Source: a virus
Direction: 5' to 3' (one strand)
Length of the DNA: 64,000 nucleotides
IMG/VR virus record: IMGVR_UViG_3300037504_000618
Location: 1 to 64,000 of that record
Positions 46,990-55,821 of this stretch are shown here, one piece after another (within the stretch, counting starts at the first letter, position 1; every line of letters starts with the position of its first letter). The notes under the pieces are model-generated. The model ran no database searches. It saw nothing but the letters and a program-made list of their open reading frames with translations, and was not told the DNA's origin. The position numbers and the translations under genes were made by a program.

Positions 46990-47622
46990 ATGGAAGGGAG
47001 TTATCGGCCATACACACAAAACGGTTACCCGTTGGGGGACGTGATCAGCGCTCTGCAAAAGGACATCCGGCGGGGCAACGAGGAACAGGCGTTGTACTGG
47101 TGCTTGGAGCTGTTGCCGCGATACGAGATGTATCTCTGGCGGCGGCTGATGGTGATCTGTAATGAGGACATCGGCCTCGGTAACCCGGATATCCTAGTCC
47201 AGATCCCGATGCTGCGGGCGCAGTATTTCGAGTTTCGTGGGTTGGGCAAGAATGGAACGTGTCGGCTGATTTTGGCTAATGCCATTATGCTGATGTGCCG
47301 GTCGCCCAAGGCGCGCACGGCGGATCACTTTCAACGGGTGGTCACGCAGCAATGGGTGGAGGACAGTCGGGCCAAGCAGACCCGCCCTATCCCGGACTAT
47401 GCTTTCGACAAACACACTAATAAAGGGAAAACGTTGAAGCGGGGCTTTGATCATTGGTTGGACGTAGGCTGTCAGTTGGACGACCCCGCCGAGGTTGAGG
47501 ATCCGTATCAGGAGCGCGCGGAGGCACTGTGGCGCAGTGGGAAAAACGACGCGCCGGAGTGGGGCAAACGCCGGAAGCGCAAGGATGATGATGTCACGCA
47601 GTTGAATCTGTTTAATAGTTAG
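46990..47622 (+). CDS. Stand-alone MgsA/RarA C-terminal domain protein
   Basis: 210 residues. DVISALQKDIRRGNEEQALY, RRLMVICNEDIGLGNPDILV and CRLILANAIMLMCRSPKA match the C-terminal helical and tetramerisation part of MgsA/RarA, which normally follows a clamp-loader-like AAA+ ATPase. The ATPase is absent here, so the protein may act through the host clamp loader, RarA or SSB (inference). C-terminus is basic and ends in LNLFNS, reminiscent of a clamp-binding peptide. Confidence 0.78.
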   Translation: MEGSYRPYTQNGYPLGDVISALQKDIRRGNEEQALYWCLELLPRYEMYLWRRLMVICNEDIGLGNPDILVQIPMLRAQYFEFRGLGKNGTCRLILANAIMLMCRSPKARTADHFQRVVTQQWVEDSRAKQTRPIPDYAFDKHTNKGKTLKRGFDHWLDVGCQLDDPAEVEDPYQERAEALWRSGKNDAPEWGKRRKRKDDDVTQLNLFNS

Positions 47623-47647
47623 CTAGTCCGTCAGTGGCAGTGATCCC

Positions 47648-47687
47648 GGGACGATTCACCTCTAAGGTGAATCGTCCCCTTTTTTTA
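47648..47687 (+). terminator. Terminator or attenuator before lysis genes
   Basis: GGGACGATTCACC / GGTGAATCGTCCC 13-bp perfect stem and CTTTTTTT. The sequence before it (GTCCGTCAGTGGC...CCCGGG) resembles that before the 45422 hairpin (GCCTGTCAGTAG...CCGGGG), so the two may share a leader element. Confidence 0.85.
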
Positions 47688-47704
47688 TCTTATAGGAGGT
47701 TGCG

Positions 47705-48115
47705 TTGAAGAAAAGATTGGGAATATCGTTGTTAGTTGCCGTTTTGATGTCGGTTATGGCCGTGGGCGCGGTAGCAGCGCAAGGAGAGCCTCCTATCGCC
47801 GGGCCGGATAATCCCACGGATTTGCTGGCCGTGTTGGGGTGGCTGGCTGCCGGTGGCGCAGGGCCGGCAATTGCCTTCGCGTTGAATAAGCTGCCGTGGT
47901 TCCGGGCTATCGAAAACGACAATGTTAAGTTGGGCATTGTGGTTACCTGCGTCGTGATCGTGCCGTTGACGGCGAAGGTCGCGATTGACTTGGTGCCTCC
48001 GCACATTTGGCCTCTCGTTCAGCCCTACTGGGCCACGGCGGTGGGGGCGTTGCTCCTCGGCTGGCCTGCTTCGCAGATCACGTTCGAGACGTTTATTAAG
48101 CCGAAGAAGGGATAG
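47705..48115 (+). CDS. Holin-like membrane protein
   Basis: 136 residues from a TTG behind TAGGAGG. N-terminal hydrophobic signal-like segment (LGISLLVAVLMSVMAVGAVA), then two or three membrane helices (LAVLGWLAAGGAGPAIAFAL; LGIVVTCVVIVPLTAKVAID; WATAVGALLLGWPAS). Size, topology and position before a peptidase gene fit a holin. Confidence 0.6.
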   Translation: MKKRLGISLLVAVLMSVMAVGAVAAQGEPPIAGPDNPTDLLAVLGWLAAGGAGPAIAFALNKLPWFRAIENDNVKLGIVVTCVVIVPLTAKVAIDLVPPHIWPLVQPYWATAVGALLLGWPASQITFETFIKPKKG

Positions 48116-48117
48116 GT

Positions 48118-48516
48118 GTGGAAGCTGGCGGCGGTTTCGATACGTTTATAGAAATCGCCAACGGGATAACGGCTCTGGCCCTCTCGTTGGCCTGTCTCTA
48201 TGCTTTTTTTAAAGGGCTCGTTATCCCTGCGCCAGTCGTGGAGGCCATTATTCAAAAGACTGTTGCTGCCGTCTTGAAGGAGACGCGCGAAGATTATGAG
48301 CAAATGCTCATGGAGATGATGGCTGAGATCACGGCGCGCACCCTGAAGGCCATCGACGAGATGGAGCGTGAGCAAATGACGGCGATGCAGCGCAGTTTGA
48401 AGGAGCTCCGCGAGTTCCTGGAACGCGAGATGGATCGTGCGGAATGGCGTGAGCTGCGCCGTCAGACCAGCCCGTTAGATACAGGGATACTTGAAAGGAG
48501 CGCTAAAGATGACTAA
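48118..48516 (+). CDS. Membrane/coiled-coil protein, lysis cassette
   Basis: 132 residues from a GTG 2 bp after the previous stop. One N-terminal membrane helix (ANGITALALSLACLYAFFKG) and a long charged coiled coil (about 45-115). Could be a second holin, a spanin-like linker or a tail-lysis accessory protein. Confidence 0.55.
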   Translation: MEAGGGFDTFIEIANGITALALSLACLYAFFKGLVIPAPVVEAIIQKTVAAVLKETREDYEQMLMEMMAEITARTLKAIDEMEREQMTAMQRSLKELREFLEREMDRAEWRELRRQTSPLDTGILERSAKDD

Positions 48517-49231
48517 AAATCCGGCTACATTAGCAACGCAAGTTTCCAGCGCTATTGGGACTTTGGACGCTGTACGTGATGGACTTTTTCAACTGGCTAC
48601 GGAAGGGGCGGAAGAGCAAATTCGCCGTCCTCCCGCATTCTGGCAACGCGACCGGCTGCGTTGGGCGTCACATCAGTACGCGCGGCAGTGTGGCGGCTGG
48701 CATACGATTGAGAGCGCCGGTTGCCTGGTCTGCTGCGTCTCCATGCTGGCGGCCTGGGCGGGATATGACACGGATCCCAAACGCACGGCGCAGGGCTTGG
48801 ACGAGGCCAAGGCTTTTGTAGGGGACAATCTGAGTCACCCTTCGCGCGTTGAGGAAGTTTTCCACACGCTGCGCTGGCATCATAATGCCGACCTTCTGGG
48901 GAAATACAGCTCCTACATTAACTGGCGCAAGGCGGCGGTGGATCTGGAGGCCCTGCAAGCATTACTCAGGGAGTATCCGGTGACGGTCGAGGTGGATATG
49001 TCGCCGGGAGGCGCGGTGCAGCAGCATTTCGTTCTAGCGTATGAGTATGTGCCTGATCCTGACGGGGGACTCTATGACGATCTCCTGATCGCGGACCCCT
49101 GGACCGGGGGCTATGGCTCCATCCTGGATTATTTCCATCCGGCGTGGTTGAGCTGGTGTGAGCGCGTCTCGATTACGCGCGTACAGCGGGCGGTCACCGG
49201 CGCGCGGGTGTGGGAGGTCCTACCGTTCTGA
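48509..49231 (+). CDS. C39-like papain-fold peptidase, possible endolysin
   Basis: 240 residues. Catalytic Cys near 72 in ESAGCLVCCVSMLA, His near 173 in VQQHFVLAYEY, Asp in IADPWTGGYGS: the C39-type order Cys-His-Asp. Residues 1-50 are a separate helical part. It follows two membrane proteins, so a role in cutting peptidoglycan peptides during lysis is likely. Start after GAAAGGAGCG, overlapping the preceding gene. Confidence 0.7.
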   Translation: MTKNPATLATQVSSAIGTLDAVRDGLFQLATEGAEEQIRRPPAFWQRDRLRWASHQYARQCGGWHTIESAGCLVCCVSMLAAWAGYDTDPKRTAQGLDEAKAFVGDNLSHPSRVEEVFHTLRWHHNADLLGKYSSYINWRKAAVDLEALQALLREYPVTVEVDMSPGGAVQQHFVLAYEYVPDPDGGLYDDLLIADPWTGGYGSILDYFHPAWLSWCERVSITRVQRAVTGARVWEVLPF

Positions 49232-49452
49232 TGAGCAGGCTCAGGCTAACACGCTTACAGCGTGAGGAAGAGAAAGCACAGGAGTGGTTGGGCGTCCTCA
49301 AGAAACTGGAGGCTCAGGGCCACGTCGAGCCGTGGCGCGCGGAGATTATCCGCCTGACCGCCGATATCTATCTGGGTTCAGAGCGCGTGGCTTATCTGCT
49401 GCGCGCGCTTGATTGGATCCAGATGCATGGAGTGGCTGACGCATGTACATAA
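49231..49452 (+). CDS. Hypothetical helical protein
   Basis: 73 residues (TGATG overlap with the peptidase). Basic start (MSRLRLTRLQREEEKAQEWL) and helices throughout. No family recognised. Confidence 0.6.
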   Translation: MSRLRLTRLQREEEKAQEWLGVLKKLEAQGHVEPWRAEIIRLTADIYLGSERVAYLLRALDWIQMHGVADACT

Positions 49453-50630
49453 CAGTTTTTGGGCTTGGACGCGCCGGAGCAGTGACTGCGGCACTATTAG
49501 CTCATCTTGGCCATAATGTCTATGGGGTGGATACAGATTTAGACAAGTTAGCCCTGTTGCGCTTGGGGCGCATTCCATTCTATGAGCCAGATCTTTCGCA
49601 GTATGTCTATGAGGGATTGGACACCGGTCGCCTTAGCATTACGACGGATGGAGAAGATGCTGTAAGACACAGCGAGTTTTCCTTGATCTGTGTGGGAACG
49701 CCCAACTGTGATGGAGGTGTAGAGTTATCTGCCGTCTACAATGTTTTGGAGACCATCGGCAAGGCATTGCGGGAGCACACTACGTATCACGTGGTAGTTT
49801 TGCGTAGCACGGTGCCCATTCCTGAATTGGATAAGCTGCTTTTGCACCTAGAGATAAAATCCCGACTTGAAGTAGGACAAGACTTCGGTTTTTGTGTCAA
49901 TCCTGAATTTCTCCGTGAGGGTAGCGCCATTAAGGATTTCCTTAATCCGCCCTTTGTGTTGATTGGGCAGGAGAATAAGCGTGCCGGAAAACGCCTGCGT
50001 GAACTTTACAATGTCATTATGGCTCCTCAGATTATGACCGATTATCGCACCGCTATGTTGGTGAAGTACGTGTCTAACGCCTGGCATGCGTTGAAGATCG
50101 TCTTTGCTAATGAAATCGGGGGGATTGCTAACGCGCTACATATCGCGCCCCAGGAAGTGATGGGTGTTGTTACACAGGATACCATGCTCAATGTTTCCCC
50201 GGCTTATATGCGTCCAGGGGGGCCGTATGGCGGATCCTGCTTGCCTAAAGATCTTACCGCCTTACTGCGCATGACGATGGTGCAATCCCCCGTTTTGGCC
50301 GCGATTCCCCAGAGCAATGCTCTGCACATCTTGGACATTATTGAGCGCATTTTAGCGAGCGGGCGGCAACGCATTGGCGTTGTGGGGCTCAGTTTCAAGC
50401 CGGACACCGACGACTTACGCGGCAGCCCTTGGGCCGCCGTCGTCGATGCTTTGCTCAAGGCCGGTCGTGATGTGAAGATCTATGATCCTGATGTCTCCCA
50501 TGTTATGGCCGGACGCTATCGTGACATGATGGTCGAGGAGTTTGATGATCTGGAGGCTTGGGCCGAACAGCTATTCTACGCCAAGCCGGAGCTGGTACCC
50601 AATTCAACACAGGAGGAAGTTGGTGACTAG
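49443..50630 (+). CDS. UDP-glucose/GDP-mannose dehydrogenase family enzyme
   Basis: 395 residues. Rossmann motif GLGRAG (7-12), NPEFLREG (153-160), catalytic Cys266 in GGSCLPKD, and a C-terminal domain with GLSFKPDTDDLRGSP. It oxidises a nucleotide sugar to its uronic acid with two NAD molecules. An auxiliary gene in a phage: it may feed a surface polysaccharide or a sugar for DNA or virion decoration. Somewhat richer in AT than the structural genes around it, so perhaps acquired from a host. Confidence 0.92.
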   Translation: MYITVFGLGRAGAVTAALLAHLGHNVYGVDTDLDKLALLRLGRIPFYEPDLSQYVYEGLDTGRLSITTDGEDAVRHSEFSLICVGTPNCDGGVELSAVYNVLETIGKALREHTTYHVVVLRSTVPIPELDKLLLHLEIKSRLEVGQDFGFCVNPEFLREGSAIKDFLNPPFVLIGQENKRAGKRLRELYNVIMAPQIMTDYRTAMLVKYVSNAWHALKIVFANEIGGIANALHIAPQEVMGVVTQDTMLNVSPAYMRPGGPYGGSCLPKDLTALLRMTMVQSPVLAAIPQSNALHILDIIERILASGRQRIGVVGLSFKPDTDDLRGSPWAAVVDALLKAGRDVKIYDPDVSHVMAGRYRDMMVEEFDDLEAWAEQLFYAKPELVPNSTQEEVGD

Positions 50631-50937
50631 TAATCAGGAAGAAATAAGGCGGTTGCGAGTAGCTTCGCTACACTTACGCGGTTTGACCCCTTTAGAAATT
50701 AGCTCTGCCCTCGGACCGGATATGCCGGCTGACGTCGAGACGGTCTGTGAGGATATTGCTTATCTGGAACGCATTTGGACAACAGAGGTCAAGCCGACCC
50801 AGCGTCACTTGGCACGGATGCTCGCGGAAACCCGTGAGGCCCGACGTGTAGCTTGGGCTAAGGCGGATATGAGTTTGGTATTGGATTTAATCAAGCAAGA
50901 GGCGAAGCTATTGAGGATAGACACGCTTCTATTATAA
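50623..50937 (+). CDS. Small HTH-like protein
   Basis: 104 residues from a GTG overlapping the dehydrogenase stop. IRRLRVASLHLRGLTPLEIS reads as a HTH of the terminase-small or sigma-like type, followed by helices. Possibly packaging-related, given the terminase genes that follow. Confidence 0.55.
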   Translation: MTSNQEEIRRLRVASLHLRGLTPLEISSALGPDMPADVETVCEDIAYLERIWTTEVKPTQRHLARMLAETREARRVAWAKADMSLVLDLIKQEAKLLRIDTLLL

Positions 50938-51062
50938 GAAACGTCTGCTAATGGAAATTAACGGCTGTTTTATTTCGCGTAATCATGCGATATCGAGGGG
51001 GAAAAGCGGAACCTCTCCCGGAATAAAACGCACAATTGTTACATATGGGGAGTTGAGGGGTT
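50938..51062 (+). repeat. Boundary repeat, copy E
   Basis: AAACGTCTGCTAAT...ATTAACGGCTGTTTT, then TTCGCGTAATCA. Sits between the dehydrogenase unit and the terminase. Confidence 0.6.
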
Positions 51063-51656
51063 GTGGAGGATGATCGGAGCACGGCATTTCCGGCCAACGA
51101 AAAGACGCCGGGGCAGCGCAAGAGTCGCACTGCCTATCAGAAGTTTAGCGACCAGTTGGAGTCTTTTCCGTGGATGGAAGAGTATTTGGAGCTACGTCAA
51201 ATGGAACTGCGAGGGCGCAAGCTGGACTGGCGCAAGGCGGTCTACGTCGCGTGGGCCAGCATGCCTACGCCCAGACGCCAGCCGGAGACGCAGGATGAGC
51301 TGGCGACGCAGGTCTTGGGGCTTAGCTCCTATCGCACGATCAGCCGGTGGAAGAAGAAGTACCCGGAGCTGGAGGAGCTGGTGGCCGAGCGGCAGGCCGC
51401 GCCGTTGCTCAAGTATCGGGCGGACGTGTTCGAGGCGCTGGGCCAGGTGGCCCGTATGCCTGACCCGAAGGCCCATCGGGACCGCAAGCTTTTCTTGGAG
51501 ATGTCGGGGGACTATAGCCCCCGCAAGGCCGTCGAGGTGACCGGTGAAGATGGTGAAGCTGTTCAACAGGTGGTGGCTTTTGACCTTAGCGATATCCCTT
51601 CTGACATCCTACGGCATATCGCCAACGGCAACGCAGATCACGAGCCTGAAGACTGA
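51063..51656 (+). CDS. terS: Terminase small subunit-like protein
   Basis: 197 residues from a GTG after GGAGTTGAGGGG. Central DNA-binding-like region (WRKAVYVAWASMPTPRRQPE; VLGLSSYRTISRWKKKYPEL) and C-terminal beta then acidic tail. Directly upstream of the large subunit. Function from position and HTH pattern. Confidence 0.7.
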   Translation: MEDDRSTAFPANEKTPGQRKSRTAYQKFSDQLESFPWMEEYLELRQMELRGRKLDWRKAVYVAWASMPTPRRQPETQDELATQVLGLSSYRTISRWKKKYPELEELVAERQAAPLLKYRADVFEALGQVARMPDPKAHRDRKLFLEMSGDYSPRKAVEVTGEDGEAVQQVVAFDLSDIPSDILRHIANGNADHEPED

Positions 51657-51669
51657 AGCGCGCCGCGAG

Positions 51670-53103
51670 TTGGCCCGCCGGCACCTCGTGGACTTCACCT
51701 GTTGGACGTATCCGCAGTACGTGGACGACCCGGCACACTGGCTGATCGCGGAGCATCTGGAGAAGGTGCTCACGGGCCAGATCAAGCGGCTGATGATCTT
51801 CGCCCCTCCGCAGCATGGGAAGTCGGAGCTGGTCTCTATTCGTTTCCCGGCCTTTTGGCTAGGGCACCGGCCCGATGACCCCGTGATCTTGGCTTCTTAT
51901 GGAGCCAGCCTAGCGGAGCGGCATAGCAGTGAGGCACGGGCGGCGGTGGAGAGTCAGGAATATCAGGATATCTTCACCGAGACGCGCACGCGGCAGGACA
52001 GCCGATCCAAGCAACTCTGGCGTATCCAGGATCATCGCGGGGGGCTATTAGCCGCCGGTGTAGGTGGCCCTATCACGGGCCATGGGGCTGTGCTGGGCAT
52101 CATTGACGACCCGTTTGAGAACTGGCGGCAGGCGCAGTCCCTCACGGTGCGCAATCACGTCTGGGATTGGTGGCGGGGTACATTTAGGACGCGGATCTGG
52201 GAGGACGGCGCGATTATCCTGGTGATGACGCGCTGGCATGAGGATGATCTCGCGGGGCGGCTCTTATCGGAGCAGGGCGACCGCTGGACCGTGCTCCGGC
52301 TCCCGGCGATTGCTGAGACGCAGGAGGATCGCGATAAGAGCAATGCGTTGCTAGGACTTCCGACAGGGGAGCCCGACCCGCTAGGCCGTGCGCCGGGCGA
52401 GGCGCTGTGTCCGCAGCGCTTCAGCACGGAGGCGCTCACGGTCATTCGCTACGATGTGGGCAGCATGGTCTGGTATGCGGAATACGTGGGCGTGCCCCGG
52501 TCGCCGGAGGGGAACAAGTTCAAGCGGTCGTGGTTTGAGGGACGGATGGTTGAGGCGGTGCCCTCCGAAGGGCGGCGGGTGCGCTATTGGGACAAGGGCG
52601 GGACGCAGGGCGGCGGCGATTATACCGCCGGGGTGTTGATGGTGCTGCACGAGGGGCGGTTCTTCGTCGCGGACGTTGTCCATGGGCAATGGTCTGACTA
52701 CGAACGCGATAAGACGATCAAGGCCACGGCTGAATTGGATGGCGTGGAGACCGTGACGTGGGTCGAGCAGGAACCGGGCAGTGGTGGGAAGGATTCAACA
52801 AACGCCACGATCCGCAAGCTGGCGGGCTTCAACGTGCACGCGCATCGGCCCAGTGGGGATAAGGAAGTCCGAGCCAGCCCCTTCGCGGCGCAGTGCGAAG
52901 CGGGGAACGTGTTCCTCAAGCGCGCGCACTGGAACGCGCAGTATCTCGCGGAGCTGACAGCCTTCCCCAACGGCGCGCACGATGACCAGGTGGACGCCAG
53001 CAGCGGCGCGTTTAACCGGCTGGCCCCAGCGGGGGGACAGTCTTATTTGGATTGGATGAAACAGCGCGTTGCGAAGGAACAGGAAGCGCAACAAGGGAAT
53101 TAA
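51670..53103 (+). CDS. terL: Terminase large subunit
   Basis: 477 residues from a TTG at 51670; the frame is open back to 51544, but that part only mirrors the small subunit gene. The true start is uncertain and there is no clear ribosome site. Packaging ATPase: Walker A variant APPQHGKSEL, Walker B VLGIIDDPF, coupling motif VMTRWHEDDLAGR. Nuclease domain with Asp in RYWDKGGTQGGGDYTAG, EQEPGSGGK and GAHDDQVDASS. Cuts concatemers and drives DNA into the head through the portal gene that follows. Confidence 0.9.
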   Translation: MARRHLVDFTCWTYPQYVDDPAHWLIAEHLEKVLTGQIKRLMIFAPPQHGKSELVSIRFPAFWLGHRPDDPVILASYGASLAERHSSEARAAVESQEYQDIFTETRTRQDSRSKQLWRIQDHRGGLLAAGVGGPITGHGAVLGIIDDPFENWRQAQSLTVRNHVWDWWRGTFRTRIWEDGAIILVMTRWHEDDLAGRLLSEQGDRWTVLRLPAIAETQEDRDKSNALLGLPTGEPDPLGRAPGEALCPQRFSTEALTVIRYDVGSMVWYAEYVGVPRSPEGNKFKRSWFEGRMVEAVPSEGRRVRYWDKGGTQGGGDYTAGVLMVLHEGRFFVADVVHGQWSDYERDKTIKATAELDGVETVTWVEQEPGSGGKDSTNATIRKLAGFNVHAHRPSGDKEVRASPFAAQCEAGNVFLKRAHWNAQYLAELTAFPNGAHDDQVDASSGAFNRLAPAGGQSYLDWMKQRVAKEQEAQQGN

Positions 53104-53212
53104 CGGATGTTTTTATGAGAGTTTACGGAGGGTTTTTGGGCGTGAAAACGCGCGTAATCAGGGGAGAAATAACCGATAATGCCTATTAACGGCTATTTTT
53201 ACGGGGGGCACA
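53104..53212 (+). repeat. Boundary repeat, copy F
   Basis: TTAACGGATGTTTTT, then GAAAACGCGCGTAATCAGGG (the inverse of the motif in copies A and B), then ATTAACGGCTATTTTT. Separates terL from the portal gene. Confidence 0.65.
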
Positions 53213-55330
53213 ATGGCCTTCTTAGATAATGCGCTGCGCTGGCTAGGGTTGCAGCGCGTCGCGGACGAGCCGCCTCAGATGCCCACGCCGCCGGTGGACG
53301 TCAATGAGCTGGAGCAAAAGCAGACGCTCACGACGGGACGGCGCAACGTCTCCCTGCTGCGCGCTGCGGCGGATAACGTGGACGTGATCCGCGCGGCTAT
53401 CAACGCCAAGAAGCGGCACGTCACGGCCCTGCGCTACGCCGTGAGCGGCCCGGACGACGACGTGGCGCAGGACCTCACGCGGTTGCTGGCCAAGCCGGTG
53501 CCGGGGATGACCTGGCGGCAATGGCTTGGGCTGGTCCTGGAAGATGTGTTGGTCCTGGACGCGGGCGCGGTGTACGTCTGGCGCACGCGGGGCGGGGGGC
53601 TTTATGGCCTGCTGCCGATTGACGGGAGTACGATCCGGCCCGTGAGCGCGGGGTTGATCCCGCAGCCGCCGGAGATTGCGTATGAGCAGTATATCGCCGG
53701 GGGAAAGGTGGCGGCGCTGACCACGGAAGAGTTGCTCTACGCGGTGATGAATCCGCGCACGCACACGCGCTATGGTTTTTCGCCCACCGAAGCGGTGTTA
53801 CACACGGCCAGTATCGCGCTGCGGCGGATGGACGGCTTCGCCGATGAGCTGGATGACAGCAACGTGCCGGCCTTCTTCGGGGAGGTTCCCGAAGGCTGGC
53901 AGCCCAACCAGATCGAGGAATGGCAGACGTACTGGGACGCGCTGACGAAGAACAAACCACACCGGGGCGTGTGGGGACCGGCAGGGTCCAACGTAGCATT
54001 TCCGCCCCGGGTGAATGTGGATACTGATTTTGACCTGTGGCTGGTGCAGTTGATCCTGGCCATCTTCGAGGTGCAGCCCCAGGAGCTCGGCTTGACGGCG
54101 GACGTGAACCGGGCCACGGGTGAGGTCCAAGAGACGATCACGCAACGGCGCAGCGTGCGCCCGCTGGCGATGTTGATCAAGGAGATGATCGACGACGCCT
54201 TCAGTGTGACCGGCTACGCGGACTATGAACTCCTCTGGCCGGAGCTGGAGGAGCGCAGCCGCGAGGAGATCCGCAGCGACGCGGAGAGCTTCGTGCCATT
54301 GGGCGTGATGCTGGTCAACGAGGTGCGCGAGGAACTGGCGCTTGAACCACTGGCGAAGGGGGACTTGCCTCAGCAAGCCCCGGCGTTGGACCGCCTACAG
54401 CGTGACCGCCCCAAGCGCAACTATGACGTGGACGTGCCGGGGCCGGACGATAATCCGACGCTGATGCGCCTGCAGGATGCGCTGCGGCAGGCGTTCCTGG
54501 ATGCGGGGACGCGGGTCAAACTGCAAACGCTTCTCGACGAGGTGCGCGAGGCGGTGAACGCGGGGGAGACGGTCGGCGATAACTTGATCCAGGCCATCGC
54601 GACGCTGATCGGGGAGGCGCACGCCGAGGAGCTGCGCCGGTTGATCCCGCTCCTGGCCGATATGGCCGGGGTAGGGGCGGAGGCCGTGGGCGAGGTGTTC
54701 AACGCGGCGGTCAACATCGAATTGGATTGGGGGTTGGCGAACGCGGCAGCGGCGGAATGGGCGCGGGAGTATGGCTACGAGCTGATCAAAGGCCTGGGCC
54801 AGACCACGCGCGACGAGATCGCGGCGGCCATGGGGACGTGGGTGGAGGCGCAAGAGACTTACCCTGACCTGGTGCGACGCTTGGAGGAGATCCTGGGCGA
54901 CCCCCGGCGCGCGGACCTGGTGGCCAGTACAGAGGCCACGCGCGTCTACGCGGAGGGCAACAAGGCTGCCTGGGCGCAGGTGGAGACGGAGCTGGGCGTG
55001 CAGACGGTGATGGTCTGGCATACAGCGGCGGATGATCTCGTGTGCCCGATCTGTCAGCCGTTGAACGGGAAGACGGCCCCTCTGGGAGAAAATTTTCCGG
55101 GCGGGATCAAGTCGCCCCCGGCGCATCCACGCTGCCGCTGCTGGCTGACGGCGAAGGTGATCTTCCCCACACAGCGGGTACGGCGGCGGCGGTCGCCCTT
55201 TACGCAGGCGGCGATCTTCGCAACGCTGATGCGCGGCGGCTTGCGGGTGACGGATTACGGGCAAGCGGTCCCCACCGTATGCGACTGTGGGCATACGCAC
55301 GACCACGCTCACGAGGTGGCGCATGAGTGA
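53213..55330 (+). CDS. Portal protein fused to MuF head-morphogenesis domain
   Basis: 705 residues. About 1-400: phage portal (LRAAADNVDVIRAAINAKKR, HTRYGFSPTEAVLHTASIAL, QPQELGLTADVNRATGEVQE). After a linker, about 570-665 is a MuF/SPP1 gp7 domain (STEATRVYAEGNKAAWAQVE; VCPICQPLNGKTAP; PPAHPRCRCWLTA) with paired Cys. The end is His-rich (CDCGHTHDHAHEVAHE), a metal-binding look. Most phages keep portal and MuF as two proteins; the fusion fixes a 1:1 ratio. Confidence 0.9.
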   Translation: MAFLDNALRWLGLQRVADEPPQMPTPPVDVNELEQKQTLTTGRRNVSLLRAAADNVDVIRAAINAKKRHVTALRYAVSGPDDDVAQDLTRLLAKPVPGMTWRQWLGLVLEDVLVLDAGAVYVWRTRGGGLYGLLPIDGSTIRPVSAGLIPQPPEIAYEQYIAGGKVAALTTEELLYAVMNPRTHTRYGFSPTEAVLHTASIALRRMDGFADELDDSNVPAFFGEVPEGWQPNQIEEWQTYWDALTKNKPHRGVWGPAGSNVAFPPRVNVDTDFDLWLVQLILAIFEVQPQELGLTADVNRATGEVQETITQRRSVRPLAMLIKEMIDDAFSVTGYADYELLWPELEERSREEIRSDAESFVPLGVMLVNEVREELALEPLAKGDLPQQAPALDRLQRDRPKRNYDVDVPGPDDNPTLMRLQDALRQAFLDAGTRVKLQTLLDEVREAVNAGETVGDNLIQAIATLIGEAHAEELRRLIPLLADMAGVGAEAVGEVFNAAVNIELDWGLANAAAAEWAREYGYELIKGLGQTTRDEIAAAMGTWVEAQETYPDLVRRLEEILGDPRRADLVASTEATRVYAEGNKAAWAQVETELGVQTVMVWHTAADDLVCPICQPLNGKTAPLGENFPGGIKSPPAHPRCRCWLTAKVIFPTQRVRRRRSPFTQAAIFATLMRGGLRVTDYGQAVPTVCDCGHTHDHAHEVAHE

Positions 55331-55811
55331 GGATATTCGTGTGGAGATGGTGGGGCTGAGCGAGCTGGTGCGGCGGTATCAGAACGGGGATGTACGGGCA
55401 AGGCTGGGGTTGTATCGGGCGACCCAGAGCGCTTTAGAGCATCTGCGCACCAAGGTGGCGGATTATCCGAGCAAGCAATCGTCCGTCCCGCGTTCGATGC
55501 GGGGGAAGTGGTTCAAGTCCGAGCGGCAGCGGCGTTGGTTCTTCGCAGCGCTGCGCAATGGAGAGATCACGGTCCCCTACCGTCGGACGGGGACTCTGGG
55601 CCGCCGGTGGACGATTGATGTGCGCATGGCGGATGACGTGCTGGGCCTGATGGGGAACGCCACCCCGTATGCGCCCTACGTGCAGGACTTGGAGAACCAG
55701 GCGCGCATCCATCAGGGGAATTGGCAGACGGTGCAGCAGGTGGTCGAGGAAGAACGGGAAGCGGTAGTGGACTATTACGCTGAGGAAATTAAGACTTTAG
55801 TTTCACCATGA
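55323..55811 (+). CDS. Head-tail or virion morphogenesis protein
   Basis: 162 residues, start overlapping the portal stop by 8 bp. WFKSERQRRWFFAALRNGEI, VPYRRTGTLGRRWTI, NATPYAPYVQDLENQARIHQ resemble HK97 gp10/neck-type proteins. Position right after the portal is unusual for a tail completion protein. Confidence 0.6.
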   Translation: MSEDIRVEMVGLSELVRRYQNGDVRARLGLYRATQSALEHLRTKVADYPSKQSSVPRSMRGKWFKSERQRRWFFAALRNGEITVPYRRTGTLGRRWTIDVRMADDVLGLMGNATPYAPYVQDLENQARIHQGNWQTVQQVVEEEREAVVDYYAEEIKTLVSP

Positions 55812-55821
55812 GGGGGTGGGT

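Noticed and set aside
51544-51669. N-terminal part of the terminase large subunit frame starting at 51544
   Set aside because: It lies wholly inside the small subunit gene in another frame, and its hydrophobic translation is unlike terminase N-termini.
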